From: Actinomadura coerulea
GTDB taxonomy: Bacteria; Actinomycetota; Actinomycetes; Streptosporangiales; Streptosporangiaceae
Length of the DNA stretch: 64,000 nucleotides
Assembly (NCBI RefSeq): GCF_014208105.1
Contig: NZ_JACHMQ010000001.1
Span: 4,712,001-4,776,000, forward strand
Reading direction: 5' to 3'
This document shows, piece after piece, positions 9,203 through 17,901 of this stretch. Position numbers and translations under genes: made by a program. The notes under the pieces were generated by a model, which searched no databases, was not told where the DNA came from, and saw only the letters and a list, made by a program, of their open reading frames with translations. Each line of letters begins with the position of its first letter. Position 1 is the first letter of the stretch.

Positions 9203-10771
9203 TCATGCCGCGCGCAGGACCTTGCCTGGGCGCCGACCGGTGGGGCGGGAGTTCTCGATGGCGGGTTCGCCGTTCACGAAGACCCAGTGCATGAGGTCGG
9301 GGTAGGCGCGCTGCGATGCCGCGCCCGCCTCAGTCCCCCGGCTGCTCTCGTAGGCGGCGGCGCGTCCGGGGTCGGCGACGGTGATGTCGGCGAACGCGCC
9401 GGGACGCAGGGTCCCGCGGCCGTCCAGGCGGAGCCGCCGGGCGGGCGCGGTGGCCAGGTGCCGGACCGCCCGGTCGAGCGGAGTCCGCCCGAGGAGCGCG
9501 GGGACCAGCACCTCGGTGGTGCTCGCGAGGTTGCGCGGGTGCTCGTGCCGCGCCTGCCCGGCCGTCATCAGCCAGCCGTCGCTGCCGTGCATGGCGGCGG
9601 GGTGCGCGGACACGCGGTCGAGGTCGTCCCGCGAGGCGGCCGGGACGATCATGGTGAGGCTCTCGCCCTCGGCCAGGATCAGCTCCAGCAGCGCCTCCAC
9701 GGGGGCGCGGGCGAGCGCGGCGGCGTAGTCCGGCAGCGCCCGCCCGGACGCCTCCGGCCGGGTCCGGGAGCGGCCGATGATGATCTCATCGGGCCGGAAC
9801 TGCGCCGCGCCGTCCAGGTGGCGCAGCAGGCGCAGCCGCTCGGCGCCCTCCCCCGCCCGGGCGCGCAGCAGCGGCCAGCCGCCGTCCAGCGACCCGGGGG
9901 GCAGCAGGCTGGAGACCCCCGTGCTGCCAGAGGTGTAGGGGTAGTAGTCGACGGCGACCTCGATGCCGCCGCGGGCGTTGGCCTCGTCGACCATCGCGAG
10001 GGTCTGCTCCGTCCGCCCCCAGTTGGCCTTGCCCAGCGCCTTGTGGTGGGAGATCTGGAGGTCGACGCCCGCCCGCTCGGCCGTCGAGATCGCCTCGGCC
10101 ACGGACGCGACCAGGCCGTCCCGTTCGTCTCGCAGGTGGGTGGCGTAGAAGCGACCCGACCCGCGCAGCGGCGCGATGACCCGCCGCAGCTCGTCGGCGG
10201 CGGCGAACCGTCCGGGTGTGTAGACCAGGCCGCTGGAGACGCCGAACGCGCCCTGGTCGAGGCCGTCGGCGACGAGGCGCCGCATCGCGGCGACGGCCTC
10301 GTCCGACGGGGGCCGGGGGTCGGAGCCCGCGACGTGCTCGCGGACGGCGCCGAGACCGACGAGCGGGGCGACGTTGACCGCCGTCCCGAGCGACTCCAGG
10401 TGGGCGGCGTAGGCGTCGAGGTCCGGGAAACCGGGGTCCAGCCGGGAGCTGAAGAAGGATCCGAAGCCCCTGCTGGTCCGGGGCAGCGGGAACGGGGAGA
10501 AACCGCAGTTCCCGGTGACGTCGGTGGTGACGCCCTGGTGCAGGCGCGCCAGGGCGCCGGGGTCGTGCTGGAGCGTGAAGTCGCTGTGCGTGTGCATGTC
10601 CACGAAACCCGGCAGGACCACCAGGCCGGAGGCGTCGATCACCGTCGCGCCGGCCGGCGGCGCGATTCGCGCCGCCAGCGCCGTCACCCGCTCGCCCTCG
10701 ATGAGCAGGTCGAGCACCGCGTCGGTCCCGGTGCCCGGGTCGACGACGCGCCCCCCTCGGATGATCTTCAC
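9203..10771 (-). CDS. N-acyl-D-amino-acid deacylase family amidohydrolase
   Basis: A 522-residue amidohydrolase-fold protein. The metal motif HTH at 60-62 lies in FVDMHTHSDF, and GNCGFS carries Cys89, matching the metal-ligand Cys of D-aminoacylases. The C-terminal small beta domain contains LRPGAFADITV. The family hydrolyses N-acyl-D-amino acids; dihydroorotase-like or other N-acyl substrates are possible. I start at the GTG at 10771 because AGAGGA lies five bases upstream and further upstream starts would sit inside the operator. It heads the leftward operon and overlaps the possible longer start of the binding protein. This suggests that an acylated compound is imported and then deacylated. 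Confidence 0.88.
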   Translation of the reverse strand: MKIIRGGRVVDPGTGTDAVLDLLIEGERVTALAARIAPPAGATVIDASGLVVLPGFVDMHTHSDFTLQHDPGALARLHQGVTTDVTGNCGFSPFPLPRTSRGFGSFFSSRLDPGFPDLDAYAAHLESLGTAVNVAPLVGLGAVREHVAGSDPRPPSDEAVAAMRRLVADGLDQGAFGVSSGLVYTPGRFAAADELRRVIAPLRGSGRFYATHLRDERDGLVASVAEAISTAERAGVDLQISHHKALGKANWGRTEQTLAMVDEANARGGIEVAVDYYPYTSGSTGVSSLLPPGSLDGGWPLLRARAGEGAERLRLLRHLDGAAQFRPDEIIIGRSRTRPEASGRALPDYAAALARAPVEALLELILAEGESLTMIVPAASRDDLDRVSAHPAAMHGSDGWLMTAGQARHEHPRNLASTTEVLVPALLGRTPLDRAVRHLATAPARRLRLDGRGTLRPGAFADITVADPGRAAAYESSRGTEAGAASQRAYPDLMHWVFVNGEPAIENSRPTGRRPGKVLRAA

Positions 10772-10784
10772 CACTGTCCTCTGC

Positions 10785-10830
10785 GTTCCATTCTGTGGTT
10801 TGGCATTCCACGTTGTGGGATGTTGTGGCA
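10785..10830. promoter_or_regulatory. candidate IclR operator between divergent operons
   Basis: A 17-bp near-palindrome, ATTCCACGTTGTGGGAT, lies at 10805-10821 (7-bp arms, one mismatch, 3-bp centre). A related copy, GTTCCATTCTGTGG, lies at 10785-10798, exactly 20 bp (about two helix turns) away, and a third half-site TGTTGTGG follows at 10821-10828. The block sits 14 bases before the deacylase start and about 50 bases before the iclR-family start. It is the obvious place for the regulator to control both operons. The repeats are seen; the binding is inferred. Confidence 0.55.
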
Positions 10831-10878
10831 ACCTAATCTCGCTGCCAGTCCCCGGTCAAGGCATTCCTGGAGGCGTTC

Positions 10879-11625
10879 GTGGTGCAAGTGGTCGATCGCG
10901 TCGGTGCTCTGCTCGCCGCGTTCAGTCAGGAGGAACCCGTCCTCGGCCTCGCCGAATGCGCCGAACGGGCGCAGCTGAGCAAGAGTTCGGCGCACCGCCT
11001 GCTGAGCGGTCTCGCCGAGATCGGGATGGTGGAGCGCGACCACGACGGCAACTGGCAGATCGGGGAACTGCCGCTCCGGCTGGCCGCGATCCGGCTCTCG
11101 CACCGCAACATGCGGCGGGACGCCATGGCGGCGCTCGCCCCGCTGGGCCGGCGCTTCAACGCCGCGACCGCGTTCTCGGTCCCCAACGGCGACGAGATGG
11201 TCTACGTCGAGCGCACCGACAGCAGCATCCCCTTCGCCCCGAGCGCCCGGCTCGGCAGCACCGCCCCGATCTGGGAGGGCGCGGCCGGACGGGCCGTGCT
11301 GGCCCGGCTCGACGCCGCCCAGCGGCGGGAGCTGTGCGCGGGGCCCCGCTGGTCGGCGCTGTCGGACGAGGTGCGCGCCAGGATCGCCGACGACGTCGAG
11401 CGGTCCGCGGAGCGCGGCTACTCGGTGGACCGCGGCGAGTTCTTCGACGGCATCGCCGGCGTCGCGTCGGCGCTCGGCCGGCAGGGCGAGCCGGTGGCCG
11501 CGCTCAGCCTGATCGTCTCGGTCGAGCGGATGTCCCCCGAACTGGAACGCGAGATGGGACGCGCCGTGGCCGAACTGGCCCGCGAGATCACCGGCAAGGC
11601 CACGCTGCCGGAGGTGTCGCGGTGA
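10879..11625 (+). CDS. IclR family transcriptional regulator
   Basis: This 248-residue protein has an N-terminal winged helix (residues about 1-60, with LSKSSAHRLLSGLAEIGMV as recognition helix and wing) and a C-terminal IclR effector domain containing RGEFFDGIAGVASAL. The start is GTG with TGGAGG at 10868-10873. It is divergent from the deacylase-transporter operon and is the first gene of the rightward operon, overlapping the next gene as GTGA. It probably senses the substrate or a breakdown product and controls both directions through the repeats at 10785-10830. Confidence 0.93.
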   Translation: MVQVVDRVGALLAAFSQEEPVLGLAECAERAQLSKSSAHRLLSGLAEIGMVERDHDGNWQIGELPLRLAAIRLSHRNMRRDAMAALAPLGRRFNAATAFSVPNGDEMVYVERTDSSIPFAPSARLGSTAPIWEGAAGRAVLARLDAAQRRELCAGPRWSALSDEVRARIADDVERSAERGYSVDRGEFFDGIAGVASALGRQGEPVAALSLIVSVERMSPELEREMGRAVAELAREITGKATLPEVSR

Positions 11626-12722
11626 CCGGCGGCGACGGCTGGGCCGCGGCCTGCTCCGGGGACGGGCCGCCGACGCCCTTCCTGGCCCTGCGCCACTCCC
11701 GGCTCATGGCCAACATCCGCGAGATGGCCGACCGCGTCACCGGCTACGGCGGGCGCTCCACGCCTCATCTGAAGACCCACAAGTGCCTGGAGATCGCGCG
11801 AGCCCAGGTCGCGGCCGGAGCGACCCGGGCGACCGTGGCGACCGCCGACGAGGCCGCCGTGGCCTTCGACGCGGGCTTCCCGTCGGTGCTCGTCGCCTAT
11901 CCGCCCGTCCCGGGCGAGCGCGTCCGCGCCCTCACCGAGCTCACCGAGCGGGGCCGGGTCGCCGTCACCTGCTCGGGGCCCGAGCACGTCGCCGCGCTCG
12001 CCGCGACCGGCGCGGAGTTCGACGTCTACTGGGAGATCGACTCAGGGACGCGCCGGCTCGGCACCGCCCCCGGCCCACCCACCGCCGAGGCCGTCGCGGC
12101 CGCGCCGTTCGGCGGAGGGGTCCGGCTGCGCGCCCTGATGACGTTCGCCGGGCACGCCTACGCCGCCACCGACGCCGCCGGGCTGGCCGCCGTCCGCGAC
12201 CAGCAGGACGAGGCGCTGGAGAGCACGGGCGCGGTGCTGGCCGGACGCGGGATCGAGGCGCCCGTCCACAGCGTCGGCGTCACCCCGCTGGCCCGCGTGG
12301 AATCCGGCCGCGCGCACGAGTACCGGTACGGCAACTACGCCTTCTACGACGCCACCCAGGTCGCGCTCGGCGGCCCGGACGCGGCCGAGTGCGCGCTCGC
12401 CGTGATCAGCACGGTGGTGGACGTCCCGGCGCCGGACCGGCTCGTCCTGGACGCCGGGGCCAAGAGCCTGCCCGCCGAGCGGATGACCACGCTGACACCG
12501 GGCTTCGGCCTGGTGGACGGCCACCCGGGCATCGTCGTCGAGAAGCTCTACGAGGAGCACGGGCTCGCCGGGTCGGCGGCGCCGCACGGCCTCGCGCCGG
12601 GCGACCGGGTCGCGGTGGTCCCCAACCACGCCTGCACCGCGGTGAACCTGTTCAGCCGGTACTGGGTGCACGACGGGGCGTCCTTCGCGGACACCTGGCC
12701 CATCCGGGCGCGCAGGCGCTGA
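11622..12722 (+). CDS. D-serine dehydratase/D-threonine aldolase-like PLP enzyme
   Basis: A fold-type III PLP enzyme of 366 residues. Lys51 in TPHLKTHK is the expected Schiff-base lysine of the DSD1/D-threonine aldolase group. VVPNHACTAV near the C-terminus supplies the paired metal ligands His336 and Cys338. The family acts on D-3-hydroxy amino acids: dehydration of D-serine to pyruvate, or cleavage of D-threonine to glycine and acetaldehyde. Beside a D-aminoacylase it would process the freed D-amino acid. The GTG start overlaps the iclR stop, so translation is probably coupled. Which of the two reactions it performs cannot be decided from sequence. Confidence 0.88.
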   Translation: MTGGDGWAAACSGDGPPTPFLALRHSRLMANIREMADRVTGYGGRSTPHLKTHKCLEIARAQVAAGATRATVATADEAAVAFDAGFPSVLVAYPPVPGERVRALTELTERGRVAVTCSGPEHVAALAATGAEFDVYWEIDSGTRRLGTAPGPPTAEAVAAAPFGGGVRLRALMTFAGHAYAATDAAGLAAVRDQQDEALESTGAVLAGRGIEAPVHSVGVTPLARVESGRAHEYRYGNYAFYDATQVALGGPDAAECALAVISTVVDVPAPDRLVLDAGAKSLPAERMTTLTPGFGLVDGHPGIVVEKLYEEHGLAGSAAPHGLAPGDRVAVVPNHACTAVNLFSRYWVHDGASFADTWPIRARRR

Positions 12723-12743
12723 CCAACGAAGGGAACGCACACG

Positions 12744-13682
12744 ATGACAGCGGTGAGAGGGCGCCTCCAGGCCGGCCCCGACCTCGACCTGGACTTCGTC
12801 CGGTTCGGTGACGGCGGCGGCCCCGTGGTGACCGTCCTCGGCGGGGTCCACGGCGACGAGATGGAGGGCGTCCTCGCCGCGTACCGCGTCGCGGACCTGC
12901 TCGCCTCGACGCCGCTCCGCGGAACGGTGACGGTGCTGCCCCGCGCCAACCCGCCCGCCCTCGCGGCAGGCACCCGGCACGGCGACGGCGACGCCAACCT
13001 CGCGCGGCTCTTCCCCGGCGACCCCGGCGGCGGCCTCAGCGAGCGCATCGCCCACACGATCGCCACCGCGCTCATCGAACCGTGCGATCTGCTGATCGAC
13101 CTGCACTCCGCCGGGCGCCGCTACCGGATGCCCCCGATGTGCGGGTTCGGGGCGGGCAGGACGCTCGGGGGCCGGCCGCTGCTGGACGCCGCCCGCACGA
13201 CGCCCTTCCCCTACCTGTGGGCGCACGCGTCGGTCGCGCCGGGCCGGTCCGTCAGCCACGCCGACGCCCTCGGCAAGCCCTGGGCCTACTTCGAGAGCGG
13301 CGGGGGCGGCGCGCTCCGCGAGGCCGACATCGACCTGTACGCGCAGGGGGTGCTGCGCCTGCTGGAGGTCGCGGGCGCGGTCGAGCCCGTCTCCTTCGCC
13401 GGCCCGCCGCCCGCACGGCAGGTCGTCGTGACGGGCGGGGACGGCAACACCGACACCGGCGTCCTGTTCGGTGCGGCGGGGGTCTTCGTCTCCTCCGTCG
13501 CGGCCGGGGACACGGTGGCCGCGGGTCAGACGATCGGCGCGGTGTACGACGACGCCGGCCGCCGGGCGGAGGTGGTGCGGGCCGAAGCGTCCGGCGTCGT
13601 CATGATGCTGCGCCACGACCTGCGGGTCATGCCCGGCGAGGTCGCCGCGATCGTCGCCGGGGAGGACGGCCGTGCGGCTTGA
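12744..13682 (+). CDS. succinylglutamate desuccinylase/aspartoacylase family hydrolase
   Basis: This protein has 312 residues. The zinc site is visible as GGVHGDEMEG (His36, Glu39) and LIDLHSAG (His121), with DANLARLFPG (from 83) forming the Asn-Arg substrate loop usual in the family. The C-terminal beta domain resembles a barrel-sandwich domain. Relatives remove succinyl, acetyl or other acyl groups from amino acids, so this is a second possible deacylase in the cluster. It begins 21 bases after the PLP enzyme gene, with GAAGGGAA upstream, and overlaps the MBL gene by 11 bases. Confidence 0.87.
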   Translation: MTAVRGRLQAGPDLDLDFVRFGDGGGPVVTVLGGVHGDEMEGVLAAYRVADLLASTPLRGTVTVLPRANPPALAAGTRHGDGDANLARLFPGDPGGGLSERIAHTIATALIEPCDLLIDLHSAGRRYRMPPMCGFGAGRTLGGRPLLDAARTTPFPYLWAHASVAPGRSVSHADALGKPWAYFESGGGGALREADIDLYAQGVLRLLEVAGAVEPVSFAGPPPARQVVVTGGDGNTDTGVLFGAAGVFVSSVAAGDTVAAGQTIGAVYDDAGRRAEVVRAEASGVVMMLRHDLRVMPGEVAAIVAGEDGRAA

Positions 13683-14397
13683 CGCGGCCGTCGCCCTGGT
13701 CGGCGGCGGACGGCTCGGTCCCGGGCTCAGCAACGCCTACGACAGCAACGTCTACCTGCTGCGCGGCGACGGCGGCGCCTGGCTGGCCGACACGGGAAGC
13801 GGGCTCGACCAGGGGATCCTGCTCGCACGCGTCGAGGAGGCCCTTGGGGAACTGCCCCTGCGCGGCGCGGTCGTCACGCACGCGCACGCCGACCACGCGG
13901 GCGGCGCCGCCGGGCTCGCCGCGAACGGCACCACGATCGTCGCCGGGCCGCTGACGGCCGGACTGGTCCGCGACGCCGACCCCGGGCCGCTGGGCCTCAC
14001 CGCCGCGCTCCGCGCCGGGATCTACCCCGCCGGCTACCGGTTCGCGTCCTGCCCCGGCGTACTGACGCCCGCCGAGGCGGGCCTGGAGGAGGGCCCGCTC
14101 CGGGCGCTGCCGACGCCGGGGCACAGCGCCGACCACACGGCCTGGCTGTTCACCGCGGGCGGCACGACGTACGCCTGCACCGGCGACCTTCTGTTCAGCC
14201 GGGGCCGGATCGTGCTGCCGGGCGCCGCGGACGCCGACGTCCAGGCGCTGCGGCGGTCCCTCGAACGGCTCCGCGCCGCACGTCCCGACGTCCTGCTGCC
14301 CGGCCACGGAACACCGGTCATGTCGGACGCGACCTGGCACATCGAGCAGGCCCTGTCCGCCTTCGAGCTGGGCCGGCTGCCCGGCTCCTTCCACTGA
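13672..14397 (+). CDS. MBL-fold metallo-hydrolase
   Basis: A 241-residue metallo-beta-lactamase fold with the full dinuclear metal set: THAHADHAGG (His70, His72, Asp74, His75), PTPGHSADH (about 147) and LLPGHGTPV (about 212). The family includes glyoxalase II-like thioesterases, lactonases and other hydrolases. GTG start at 13672 with GGGGAGG just upstream, inside the end of the preceding gene, so the two are translationally coupled. In this operon it may open a lactone or hydrolyse a thioester or ester intermediate; the substrate is unknown. Confidence 0.88.
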   Translation: MRLDAAVALVGGGRLGPGLSNAYDSNVYLLRGDGGAWLADTGSGLDQGILLARVEEALGELPLRGAVVTHAHADHAGGAAGLAANGTTIVAGPLTAGLVRDADPGPLGLTAALRAGIYPAGYRFASCPGVLTPAEAGLEEGPLRALPTPGHSADHTAWLFTAGGTTYACTGDLLFSRGRIVLPGAADADVQALRRSLERLRAARPDVLLPGHGTPVMSDATWHIEQALSAFELGRLPGSFH

Positions 14398-14411
14398 CCC
14401 GAGGAACGCCC

Positions 14412-15158
14412 ATGAGCACAAGCGTCATCGTCACCGGCGGAGGCGGCGGCATCGGCTCCGCCATCACGCGCCGGCTCGCCGCCCCCGGCCGGACCGTCAC
14501 CGTCTTCGAGGCCGGGCCGGCCGTCGAGCGGGCCCGCGCCGAACTGGCGCCCGCCGCAGAGGTCATGGCGGTCGACGCCGGCGACCCGGCCGCGATCAGC
14601 GCCGCCGTCGCCGCGGTCGCCGCCGCGCACGGGCCGCCGGAGATCCTGGTGAACTGCGCGGCCGTGACCGGCGTCCCGGCCAAGGCGCCCCTGCTCGACA
14701 CCTCCGACGACCTGCTGGCCCGCATCCTCGCGGTCAACACCGTCGGGCCCTTCGTCTGCGCCCGCGAGGCCGCGCGGCACATGGTCGCGGCGGGCGGCGG
14801 CACCATCGTCAACATCGGGTCGATCGCCGCCCACCGGGGCCAGCTCGACGCCTCCGCCTACACCGTCAGCAAGTCGGCGATGACCGGGCTGACCCGCGCC
14901 CTCGCCATGGAGCTCGGGCCGTCGGGGATCCGGGTCGTCCAGGTCGACCCGGGCGACATCAGCACCCCGGGCAGCGACCGGCTCGTCGAACTCGTCGAGG
15001 CCGACCAGGCGCGCTCGGGGGTCGCGGGCCTGCCGCCGCTCGGCCGGCGCGGCCGTCCCGAGGAGATCGCGGACGTGGTCGCCTTCCTCTGCTCGCCGGG
15101 GGCCTCGTTCGTCTCCGGCACCCAGATCGTCGTCGACGGCGGATACCTCGCCGGATAG
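14412..15158 (+). CDS. short-chain dehydrogenase/reductase (classical SDR)
   Basis: A classical SDR of 248 residues with TGGGGGIG at 8-15 for the dinucleotide, Ser137, Tyr150 and Lys154 (YTVSK) as the catalytic set, and a C-terminal SGTQIVVDGGYLAG typical of 3-oxoacyl or sugar-alcohol dehydrogenases. It probably oxidises a hydroxyl of the substrate or reduces an oxo intermediate. The ATG start is preceded by GAGGAACGCC, 14 bases after the MBL gene, and 9 bases separate it from the aldolase gene, so it belongs to the rightward operon. Confidence 0.93.
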   Translation: MSTSVIVTGGGGGIGSAITRRLAAPGRTVTVFEAGPAVERARAELAPAAEVMAVDAGDPAAISAAVAAVAAAHGPPEILVNCAAVTGVPAKAPLLDTSDDLLARILAVNTVGPFVCAREAARHMVAAGGGTIVNIGSIAAHRGQLDASAYTVSKSAMTGLTRALAMELGPSGIRVVQVDPGDISTPGSDRLVELVEADQARSGVAGLPPLGRRGRPEEIADVVAFLCSPGASFVSGTQIVVDGGYLAG

Positions 15159-15167
15159 GGGCCCACC

Positions 15168-16205
15168 ATGATCGATCTTCGCTCCGACGTGATGACGCTG
15201 CCCACCGAGGGCATGCTGCGCGCGATGACCTCCGCCCCGCTCGGCGACGAGCAGGTGCGCGAGGACCCGACCGTCCTCGCACTGGAGGACGAGCTGACCG
15301 GGCTGCTCGGTCAGGAGGCGGCGCTGTTCGTCCCCTCGGCCACGATGGCCAACCAGATCGCGCTGCTGTGCCAGGTGCGGCGCGGCCAGGAGATCGTCGG
15401 AGAGCGGAACAGCCACATGTTCCGCTACGAGGCGGGCGGCCCCGCGTTCCTCGCCGGCGCGGTCGTCACCGGCCTGCCGGGCGAGGCCGGGGTGTTCACC
15501 GGAGACCAGGTCCGCGAGATCGCCCAGGTCCGGGACTCCGAGCACCGGCCCCGGACGGCGCTCGCCGTCGTGGAGGACACCCACAACGTCTCCGGCGGGC
15601 GGGCCTGGCCGCTCGCCGCCCTGGACGACCTCCACGACACCTGCGACGAACTCGGCCTCGCCGTCCACATCGACGGGGCGCGCCTCTTCAACGCCGCCGT
15701 CGCGCTGGACGTCCCGCCCGACCGGATCACCGCGCGGGCGCGGACCGTCGCCGTCTGCTTCTCCAAGGGCCTCGGCTGCCCCGCCGGCGCGGCCCTCGTC
15801 GGACGCTCCGACGCGCTGGCCCCGGCCCGGCGCGTCCGCCAGATGCTCGGCGGGTCGCTCCGCCAGGCCGGCGTCCTGGCGGGCGCCGCCCGGTACGCGC
15901 TCCAGCACAACGTCGCACGGCTGGCCGACGACCACGCCAACGCCCGCGTCCTCGCCACCCTCCTCGCCGAGGGCGGCCTGCCGATCGACCCCGCCGGCGT
16001 CGACACCAACTTCGTCTTCCTCGATCTGGCTTCGCTCGGGCTCGACCGCGAGGACGCCCGGGACCGCCTGCGCTCCCACGGTGTGCTGTGGTCCAACGCC
16101 CACCACCCCACCGTCCTGCGCGCCGTCACCCATCTCGGCCACTCCGAAGCGGACCTCCGCACCGCCGCGGCCCGGACCGTCGAGGCTCTGTCGAAGGAGC
16201 CGTGA
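15168..16205 (+). CDS. L-threonine aldolase family PLP enzyme
   Basis: This 345-residue fold-type I PLP enzyme reads like a low-specificity L-threonine aldolase: LRSDVMTLPT at the N-terminus, HIDGARLFNA for the cofactor aspartate, and Lys200 in CFSKGLGCPAG as Schiff-base lysine. It would cleave an L-3-hydroxy amino acid to glycine and an aldehyde. The window thus holds two unrelated PLP enzymes in one operon, one of the D-type and one of the L-type. The released aldehyde fits the ALDH in the opposite operon. It is the last gene of the rightward operon, convergent with the next gene at 9 bases distance. Confidence 0.92.
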   Translation: MIDLRSDVMTLPTEGMLRAMTSAPLGDEQVREDPTVLALEDELTGLLGQEAALFVPSATMANQIALLCQVRRGQEIVGERNSHMFRYEAGGPAFLAGAVVTGLPGEAGVFTGDQVREIAQVRDSEHRPRTALAVVEDTHNVSGGRAWPLAALDDLHDTCDELGLAVHIDGARLFNAAVALDVPPDRITARARTVAVCFSKGLGCPAGAALVGRSDALAPARRVRQMLGGSLRQAGVLAGAARYALQHNVARLADDHANARVLATLLAEGGLPIDPAGVDTNFVFLDLASLGLDREDARDRLRSHGVLWSNAHHPTVLRAVTHLGHSEADLRTAAARTVEALSKEP

Positions 16206-16214
16206 CGTGCGGCT

Positions 16215-17807
16215 CTAGCCGGCCGATGCCGTGGTGGCGAGGTCCAGGGAGGCGCGGACGGCGGCGGGCAGGTCACGCAGGCGGTGGAGCGGCAGTTCGA
16301 GCGGGGTGGCGTCCCGCGCCCACGGGGCGGCGTCGGCCACGACCGTGCGGGCCTGCCGCTTGGTCAGGCCGGGGTGCGCGTCGATCAGGGCGTCGCGCCA
16401 CACGTTGGCGACCTTCCCGTGAGCCCGGTCCATGATGGCGCGCACGATCCGCTGCGCCCGGTCGGAGGTGCCGGACGGGGTGCGCACCGCCTCGACGGCC
16501 GAGCCGCGGCGGGTCAGCTCGTACACGCCCGCGAGCGACGCGGCCTCGTCCGCGAGGTCGCCGGGAGGGTCGGGGAGGAACACCCGCACCTGCTCGGCGC
16601 GCGTGGCCAGCAGCACCCGGACCAGCGCCCCCTCCAGCCCCGGGGGCAGCGTGACGGCCGCGCGCCGCACCCGCGCGGCGTACGGCTTGGCCAGCCAGGT
16701 CGTCAGCCGCACCCGCGGCGCCTGCGGAAGCACCTGCTTGGGCCAGTCCCCGACCAGGACGTCCGGCCGCAGGTCGGCGACGTCGTCGGGCGACGCCCGC
16801 ACGGCCGTCCGGGCTTCGACGGCCTGGGGGCCCTGGGTGTAGATGGCGGTGGCGAACCGGTCGGCGCGGGCCCCGGCGGCGGGCAGGCTCTTCCCGGTCG
16901 GCCGCAGGACGTAAAGGTCGGCGCGCGAACCGATCGCCTCCGCGCCGAAGTAGCCGTTGAAGTCCGGGTAGACGGCCTCGCTCACCAGGTTCAGCTCCTG
17001 CAGCGCCTGCTGGACCTTCAGCGCGAGCGCCGGGGTGCGGTCGCTCGCCCCGTAGGCCAGCAGGACGCGCCCTTGCCCCTGGTCTCGCAGCCCCTGCACC
17101 GCCCGGGCCACGAACAGACCGACGCCCTCCGGCGTGTACGGCGGATCGGTCACCGCCAGATCCGCGTACTCGACGGCCGACGCCGGCAGCCCCAGCCTCA
17201 GATCAGCCCAGCGGGTGCGCACGTCCAGCCCCAGTTCGGCGGCGCATGCGTCGATGTAGGCCAGGATCCGCTCGTCGACGTCGACGACGGTGGTCTGCAC
17301 GCCCGGATGGACCAGCCCGACGGCGAGCGAGGTCAGGTCGTGGTCCCCCACGCACAGCAGGCGCGTGCCCGGCAGCCAGAACCGAGCCCCCAGCAGCAGC
17401 GCCCGCCGCACGACCGTCTCCGGTGTGGCCGACACATGGTCCAGGACGTGCCGCGCCCGCGGAGCCCGCTCGATCAGCCCGGCCACGCGCTCCACCACGG
17501 CGGCGTACTCCGGCAGCAGGTGCGCCACGGGGTCGGCCGGGTCGAGCGGACGGTACCCGGTGCGCAGGGACTCGGCGATCTCGGCGCCCTGGTCGGGGGT
17601 GAGGCGGAACCGGTCGCCGCCGGAGTGCTCCAGCGACAGCCCGGCCAGCAGCGACTCCACCGAACGCCGCGGCGCGCCCGTCTCCCGGACCAGCTCGCCG
17701 AGCGTCCGCCAGCGCCGGTCCGCCAGCAGGCTCAGCGCGGTGTGGATCCGCCGGGGATCCATGTCCGCCGCGACCGGCGGCCCGTCCGGCACTCCCCCAT
17801 CGACCAC
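16215..17807 (-). CDS. BpsA-like (bis-aminopropyl spermidine synthase family) protein
   Basis: A 530-residue protein. Residues about 20-70 look like a winged helix, followed by a Rossmann methyltransferase-like core with VGDHDLTS (153-160), VVDVDER (174-180) and TDPPYTPEG (220-228). These match the GDDDLTS and DPP motifs of archaeal/thermophile BpsA, which adds aminopropyl groups from decarboxylated SAM to spermidine. One aspartate of the acidic motif is His156 here. A C-terminal region of some 190 residues is not in the 350-residue archaeal enzymes. The GTG at 17807 is the farthest start; an ATG at 17762 is also possible, and neither has a clear ribosome site. Function as a branched-polyamine synthase is uncertain. 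Confidence 0.75.
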   Translation of the reverse strand: MVDGGVPDGPPVAADMDPRRIHTALSLLADRRWRTLGELVRETGAPRRSVESLLAGLSLEHSGGDRFRLTPDQGAEIAESLRTGYRPLDPADPVAHLLPEYAAVVERVAGLIERAPRARHVLDHVSATPETVVRRALLLGARFWLPGTRLLCVGDHDLTSLAVGLVHPGVQTTVVDVDERILAYIDACAAELGLDVRTRWADLRLGLPASAVEYADLAVTDPPYTPEGVGLFVARAVQGLRDQGQGRVLLAYGASDRTPALALKVQQALQELNLVSEAVYPDFNGYFGAEAIGSRADLYVLRPTGKSLPAAGARADRFATAIYTQGPQAVEARTAVRASPDDVADLRPDVLVGDWPKQVLPQAPRVRLTTWLAKPYAARVRRAAVTLPPGLEGALVRVLLATRAEQVRVFLPDPPGDLADEAASLAGVYELTRRGSAVEAVRTPSGTSDRAQRIVRAIMDRAHGKVANVWRDALIDAHPGLTKRQARTVVADAAPWARDATPLELPLHRLRDLPAAVRASLDLATTASAG

Positions 17808-17901
17808 CCGCGAATGCTACCGGCGCGCGGGACCGCGCGTATTCGCCGCGATGACGCCGGATGTTCACACGGCCACCTCTGGTCACGATAAGCACTTCTC
17901 T

